Of a stretch of DNA of 64,000 bases, positions 60,341 to 64,000 are shown piece by piece. How positions within the stretch are numbered: position 1 is the stretch's first letter; the number at the start of each line of letters is the position of its first letter. Made by a program: the position numbers and the translations under genes. The notes below the pieces were generated by a model. It was not told the DNA's origin and made no database searches. It saw only the letters and a program-made list of their open reading frames with translations. Source of the DNA: Paraburkholderia sp. Ac-20340 (GTDB lineage Bacteria; Pseudomonadota; Gammaproteobacteria; Burkholderiales; Burkholderiaceae); contig NZ_JAAGPR010000007.1 in NCBI RefSeq assembly GCF_017104965.1, positions 248,001 to 312,000 of the forward strand. Direction: 5' to 3'.

Positions 60341-60693
60341 TTGGCGATTTGTTAGGGTTTGTTTGGAGGGCGGGTTCGGTGGCCTGCGCCACAAGGGATC
60401 TGAGCGATTCCCCTTTCTCATCAGACAAATACCGGCAGCGCAATGCCTTAGCAAATCCTCCCGGCTTCTGACAACCGGCCGCGCCGATTCTTCCCCTAAA
60501 AGCAACAAAAGCGGCAACGCGTCACTTGTCAGAAAACGTCCTTCGAGCTTCGCCGTTCGCTCAAGCCGAAGCGAGCTCATCGCCAGTAAGCATCTGATTC
60601 GCATAAAGAATCTGTGGCGCAAGCAGCACTATCCCACCGCCCCGCAGCCCTACCACATCCCCCGGTCCACCCCCACCCCTACAGCGACTGAAA

Positions 60694-60722
60694 TTGATTG
60701 TTGTAAAATTCTTCGATAATAA
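60694..60722 (+). promoter_or_regulatory. Sigma-70-type promoter of the dehydrogenase operon
   Basis: TTGATT, 17 bases, then TAATAA, immediately followed by the palindrome at 60723-60736. Confidence 0.45.
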
Positions 60723-60736
60723 TGGAACCGGTTCCA
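60723..60736. promoter_or_regulatory. LacI/GalR-type operator
   Basis: TGGAACCGGTTCCA is a perfect 14-bp palindrome with the central CCGG typical of LacI-family sites, placed at the expected transcription start. No LacI-family gene is in the window. Confidence 0.65.
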
Positions 60737-60833
60737 ATTACCATTGCCCCGCAATGCGGCCCAGGCTAAAAGCCGCTCCCCCGCAAACGGCACGGCCAGA
60801 TCAGGCCGCGTCGAATTGATACAGAATCCAACC

Positions 60834-61571
60834 ATGTCCGAATCTCCTCTCTCGTCACGCCGGGGCTTCCTGCGCACGGCGGTGGTGCTCGTTCCGGCAA
60901 CCGGCGCGCTCGCGGCCTGCGAGGGCGGCTCGCAGCCGTCTGCGGGCGCCGCGCAAGGCGGCAGCCAGGCGAGCGCGAGCCAGTCCGCTCAAGCCGACTA
61001 CAAACCCCGCTTCTTCGATGCCCGCGAATGGACCTTCCTGCGCGCGGCCGTCGACCGTCTGATTCCCGCCGATGCCGAAGGCCCGGGCGCCCTCGAAGCC
61101 GGCGTGCCCGAATTCATCGACCGTCAGATGGATACGCCCTACGCGCACGGCGCGCTCTGGTACATGCAGGGGCCATTCCAGCAAGGCGTGCCGGAACTCG
61201 GCTATCAGATGAAGCTGGTGCCGCGCGATCTGTATCGCCTCGGCATCGCGGCGGTGAACGCGTATTGCGGCAAGGCGTACGGCAAGGACTTCGACGCGCT
61301 CGACGCCAGCACGCGCGACGCCGTGCTCGGCGCGCTCGAAGCGGGCAAGGTCGAACTGGACGGCGTGCCGGCCAAGGTGTTCTTCGGCCAGTTGCTGCAG
61401 AACACGCGCGAAGGCTATTTCAGCGATCCGATCCACGGCGGCAACAAGAACATGGCCGCGTGGCAGATGATCGGTTTTCCCGGCGCGCGCGCCGACTTCA
61501 TGGATTTTGTGAACCAGAACGGTAAGGCTTACCCGTACGGTCCAGTTTCGATCAACGGGGAGCGCACGTAA
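60834..61571 (+). CDS. Gluconate 2-dehydrogenase small (subunit 3-type) protein, Tat-exported
   Basis: A 245-residue accessory subunit of a periplasmic flavoprotein dehydrogenase. The twin-arginine signal SSRRGFLRTAVVLVPATGAL (Arg9-Arg10) ends in LAAC, which may also be lipidated. The mature part shows FDAREWTFLRAAVDRLIPAD and AWQMIGFPGARADFMDFVN, the gluconate 2-dehydrogenase subunit 3 signature. This subunit carries the folded flavoprotein partner through the Tat system. Its stop overlaps the next ATG by one base. Confidence 0.9.
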   Translation: MSESPLSSRRGFLRTAVVLVPATGALAACEGGSQPSAGAAQGGSQASASQSAQADYKPRFFDAREWTFLRAAVDRLIPADAEGPGALEAGVPEFIDRQMDTPYAHGALWYMQGPFQQGVPELGYQMKLVPRDLYRLGIAAVNAYCGKAYGKDFDALDASTRDAVLGALEAGKVELDGVPAKVFFGQLLQNTREGYFSDPIHGGNKNMAAWQMIGFPGARADFMDFVNQNGKAYPYGPVSINGERT

Positions 61572-63346
61572 TGGCGATCAAGAAACCTCATGTGGACGCG
61601 GTCGTCGTCGGCTTCGGCTGGACTGGCGCGATCATGTCGAAGGAACTCACGGAAGCGGGTCTGTCCGTGGTCGCGCTCGAACGCGGCGAGTATCGCGACA
61701 CCTACCCGGATGGCGCGTACCCGAACACCATCGACGAGCTCACCTACAACATCCGCAAGAAGCTCTTCCTCGACCTCTCGAAGACCACCGTTTCGATCCG
61801 CCACAGCGCGGCCGATACGGCGCTGCCCTATCGTCAGCTCGCCGCGTTTCTGCCCGGCGAAGGCGTGGGCGGCGCGGGTCTGCACTGGTCGGGCGTGCAC
61901 TTTCGCATCACGCCGGAAGAGCTGCGCCTGAAGAGTCATTACGAAGAGCGCTACGGCAAGAAGTTCATTCCCGAAGGCATGACGATCCAGGATTACGGCG
62001 TCAGCTACGACGAACTGGAGCCGCATTTCGACTTCGCGGAAAAGGTCTTCGGCACCTCGGGTCAGGCGTACAAGGTGGGCGACAAGGTCGTGGGCGACGG
62101 CAATGTGTTCGAAGCGCGCCGCAGCGACAATTTTCCGTTGCCCGCGCAACTGAATACGTATTCGGCGCAGCGCTTCTCCGATGCGGCGAAGTCGCTCGGC
62201 CTGCATCCGTATCGTCTGCCGTCGGCCAATACCTCGGGTCCGTACACGAACCCGTATGGCGTGCAGATGGGCCCGTGCAACTTCTGCGGCTATTGCAGCG
62301 GTTACGCGTGCTACATGTATTCGAAGGCCTCGCCGAACCTGAACATCCTGCCCGCGCTCAAGCAGGAAAAGCACTTCGAATTGCGCGCGAAATGCCACGT
62401 GCTGCGCGTCGAACTCGACGATACGAAGAAGCGCGCCACCGGCGTCACCTATGTCGATCCGTCGGGCCAGGAAGTGTTCCAGCCCGCCGATCTCGTGATC
62501 GTCTCGGCGTTCCAGTATCACAACGTTCACCTGCTGCTGCTTTCGGGCATCGGCAAGCCGTATGACCCGGTCTCGGGCGAAGGCGTCGTGGGCCGCAATT
62601 TCGCGTACCAGAATCTCTCGACCATCACCGCGTTCTTCGACAAGGACACGTACACGAATCCGTTCATCGGCGCGGGCGGCAACGGCGTGGCCGTGGACGA
62701 CTTCAACGCCGATAACTTCGATCACGGTCCGCTCGGTTTCGTCGGCGGCTCGCCGCTGTGGGTGAACCAGGCGGGCGTGAAGCCGATCAGCGGCATCGCT
62801 ACGCCCGCGGGCACGCCCAACTGGGGCTCGCAGTGGAAGAAGGCCGTCAAGGACCACTACGCGCATACCGTGTCGATGGACGCGCACGGTTCGAACATGT
62901 CGTATCGCGACGTGTTCCTCGACCTCGATCCGACCTATCGCGATTCGTATGGCCAGCCGCTCTTGCGCATGACCTTCGACTGGAAGGACAACGACATCAA
63001 GATGGCGCAGTACGTGACCGGCCAGATGAAGAAGATCGCCGAGGCGATGGGCCCGCAGTCCATCAACGTCTATACGCGCGAATTCGGCGCGCACTTCGAT
63101 TCGCGCCGTTACCAGACCACCCACCTCGTGGGCGGCGCGGTGATGGGCACGGACCCGAAGACCAGCGTGCTCAATCGCTATCTGCAGAGCTGGGACGTGC
63201 ATAACGTGTTCGTGCTGGGCGCATCGGCCTTTCCGCAGGGCATCGGCTACAACCCGACGGGTCTGGTTGCCGCACTCGCGTACTGGTCGGCGAAGGCCAT
63301 CCGCAATCAGTATCTGAAGAACCCCGGCCCTCTGGTGAGCGTGTGA
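61571..63346 (+). CDS. GMC-type flavoprotein subunit of gluconate 2-dehydrogenase-like enzyme
   Basis: A 591-residue FAD dehydrogenase. The FAD-binding Rossmann motif is VVVGFGWTGAIMSKELTEAG near the start, followed by GxGGAGLHWSG, and the C-terminal catalytic region has THLVGGAVMGTDP and FPQGIGYNPTGLVAALAYWS (Asn). A cysteine cluster, Cys236, 239, 242 and 247 (PCNFCGYCSGYAC), probably holds an iron-sulfur cluster as in related membrane-bound dehydrogenases. There is no signal of its own; export relies on the small subunit. Substrate may be gluconate, 2-ketogluconate or another sugar acid. Confidence 0.92.
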   Translation: MAIKKPHVDAVVVGFGWTGAIMSKELTEAGLSVVALERGEYRDTYPDGAYPNTIDELTYNIRKKLFLDLSKTTVSIRHSAADTALPYRQLAAFLPGEGVGGAGLHWSGVHFRITPEELRLKSHYEERYGKKFIPEGMTIQDYGVSYDELEPHFDFAEKVFGTSGQAYKVGDKVVGDGNVFEARRSDNFPLPAQLNTYSAQRFSDAAKSLGLHPYRLPSANTSGPYTNPYGVQMGPCNFCGYCSGYACYMYSKASPNLNILPALKQEKHFELRAKCHVLRVELDDTKKRATGVTYVDPSGQEVFQPADLVIVSAFQYHNVHLLLLSGIGKPYDPVSGEGVVGRNFAYQNLSTITAFFDKDTYTNPFIGAGGNGVAVDDFNADNFDHGPLGFVGGSPLWVNQAGVKPISGIATPAGTPNWGSQWKKAVKDHYAHTVSMDAHGSNMSYRDVFLDLDPTYRDSYGQPLLRMTFDWKDNDIKMAQYVTGQMKKIAEAMGPQSINVYTREFGAHFDSRRYQTTHLVGGAVMGTDPKTSVLNRYLQSWDVHNVFVLGASAFPQGIGYNPTGLVAALAYWSAKAIRNQYLKNPGPLVSV

Positions 63347-63354
63347 CGAGCCGT

Positions 63355-64000
63355 ATGAAGACGATCTTTTCCCCCACGCGCATCGTGCGTCGTGCCGCAC
63401 GCCTGACGGTTGCGGCCGCAACGATCTCGGCGGCTGTGCTGGCTGCGCCGCTTTCGGCCAGCGCCGCCAATGCCCCCGCCGCCAGCACCCAAGCCGACGC
63501 CGCGCTCGTCGCGCACGGCGAATATCTCGCACGCGCCGGCGACTGTATCGCCTGCCACACCGCGAAAGGCGGCAAGCCCTTCGCGGGCGGCCTGAAATTC
63601 GACACGCCGATCGGCGCGATCTATTCGACCAACATCACGCCCGACGCCAATACCGGCATCGGCAAGTGGAGTTACGCGGATTTCGCCAAGGCGGTGCGCG
63701 AAGGCGTGCGCCCGACCGGCGACACGCTGTATCCGGCGATGCCCTACCCGTCGTACGCGCGCCTGTCCGATGACGACATGAAGGCGCTCTACGCGTACTT
63801 CACGCAGGGTGTCGCGCCGGTCGCGGCGCAAAACCGCGCGGTGGACATTCCCTGGCCGATGTCGATGCGCTGGCCGCTAGGCATCTGGCGCACGATGTTC
63901 GCGCCGAAGGTGCAGGCCTTCGACGGTTCGCATTACAACGATGCAATCGTGTCGCGCGGCGCCTATCTCGTGCAGGGTCTTGGCCACTGCGGCGCGTGCC
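63355..64000 (+). CDS. Multi-haem cytochrome c subunit of the dehydrogenase, 3' end outside window
   Basis: The 215 visible codons show a Sec signal peptide (RRAARLTVAAATISAAVLAA, cleavage near ASA-AN) and a first haem site CIACH at residues 64-68 in ARAGDCIACHTAKGG. A second site begins at the window edge (GHCGAC). The family has three haems and passes electrons from the flavoprotein to ubiquinone. It starts 8 bases after the flavoprotein stop. The rest lies beyond the window. Confidence 0.92.
   Translation, partial: MKTIFSPTRIVRRAARLTVAAATISAAVLAAPLSASAANAPAASTQADAALVAHGEYLARAGDCIACHTAKGGKPFAGGLKFDTPIGAIYSTNITPDANTGIGKWSYADFAKAVREGVRPTGDTLYPAMPYPSYARLSDDDMKALYAYFTQGVAPVAAQNRAVDIPWPMSMRWPLGIWRTMFAPKVQAFDGSHYNDAIVSRGAYLVQGLGHCGAC

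Larger units (their letters stand above)
60267..60833. other. Divergent spacer with two different operators, 567 bp
   Basis: The left part carries the GTTGT palindrome of the arabonate operon, and the right part a LacI-type palindrome and promoter of the gluconate-type dehydrogenase. I see no gene between. Confidence 0.55.

Overview
This window reads as a chromosomal segment from a GC-rich betaproteobacterium of the Burkholderiaceae, most like Paraburkholderia or Caballeronia. The basis is the gene content: PcaQ with PcaHG, a double-length UvrA, an OmpC-like trimeric porin, a phasin, an Anbu cluster, cyoABCD, an L-arabonate-to-2-oxoglutarate gene set and a three-subunit periplasmic gluconate-type dehydrogenase. 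No rRNA, tRNA, CRISPR, phage or insertion sequence was recognised. Most long antisense ORFs are GC-skew shadows of real genes.

Layout. 0-6.3 kb: a truncated family-7 aldehyde dehydrogenase, a small conserved protein, an XRE-cupin regulator, the protocatechuate 3,4-dioxygenase genes pcaHG with their LysR regulator pcaQ, an NnrU-type membrane protein and an H-NS-like protein. 6.6-15.2 kb: a 1987-residue tandem UvrA behind a canonical LexA box, and a TPR/GT41 (SPINDLY/OGT-like) protein. 15.4-19.5 kb: an electrophile-defence group (ABM monooxygenase, OYE-type reductase, DJ-1/PfpI protein, TetR) with two identical TetR-type operators, and an SGNH hydrolase. 19.5-25.4 kb: cytochrome bo3 oxidase and a solitary NuoM paralogue. 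25.4-30.4 kb: a Fur box next to a possible iron-responsive small RNA, an unknown Cys-containing protein, two MFS transporters, and a gene-free stretch with repeated DnaA-box-like pairs. 30.4-39 kb: a Tat-type phosphoesterase, the four-gene Anbu cluster, a GT2 enzyme and a cytochrome b561. 39-43 kb: catalase, phasin and a secreted alpha/beta hydrolase.

43-60.3 kb is a sugar-acid region: a FadR-type regulator, an aldose epimerase, an RraA-like protein, a hexuronate-type MFS transporter, uronate dehydrogenase, a porin, L-arabinonate dehydratase, a four-gene ABC transporter, a 2-oxoglutarate semialdehyde dehydrogenase and an L-2-keto-3-deoxyarabonate dehydratase. Three of its promoters carry the palindrome GTTGT-N3-ACAAC (one copy with a mismatch), which suggests a single regulon. 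60.8-64 kb holds a Tat-secreted gluconate 2-dehydrogenase-like complex behind a LacI-type palindrome; it runs off the end of the window.

The observations least explained by ordinary annotation are: (i) a dispersed 14-mer, TTTCGNATCGGAAA, present about ten times plus variants in both genes and spacers; (ii) 20 perfect copies of a hexanucleotide between rraA-like and epimerase genes that lie in one frame and are separated by a single stop codon; (iii) the DnaA-box-like cluster far from any dnaA gene; (iv) the Fur box embedded in a minus-strand promoter that leads to an intrinsic terminator with no gene between.
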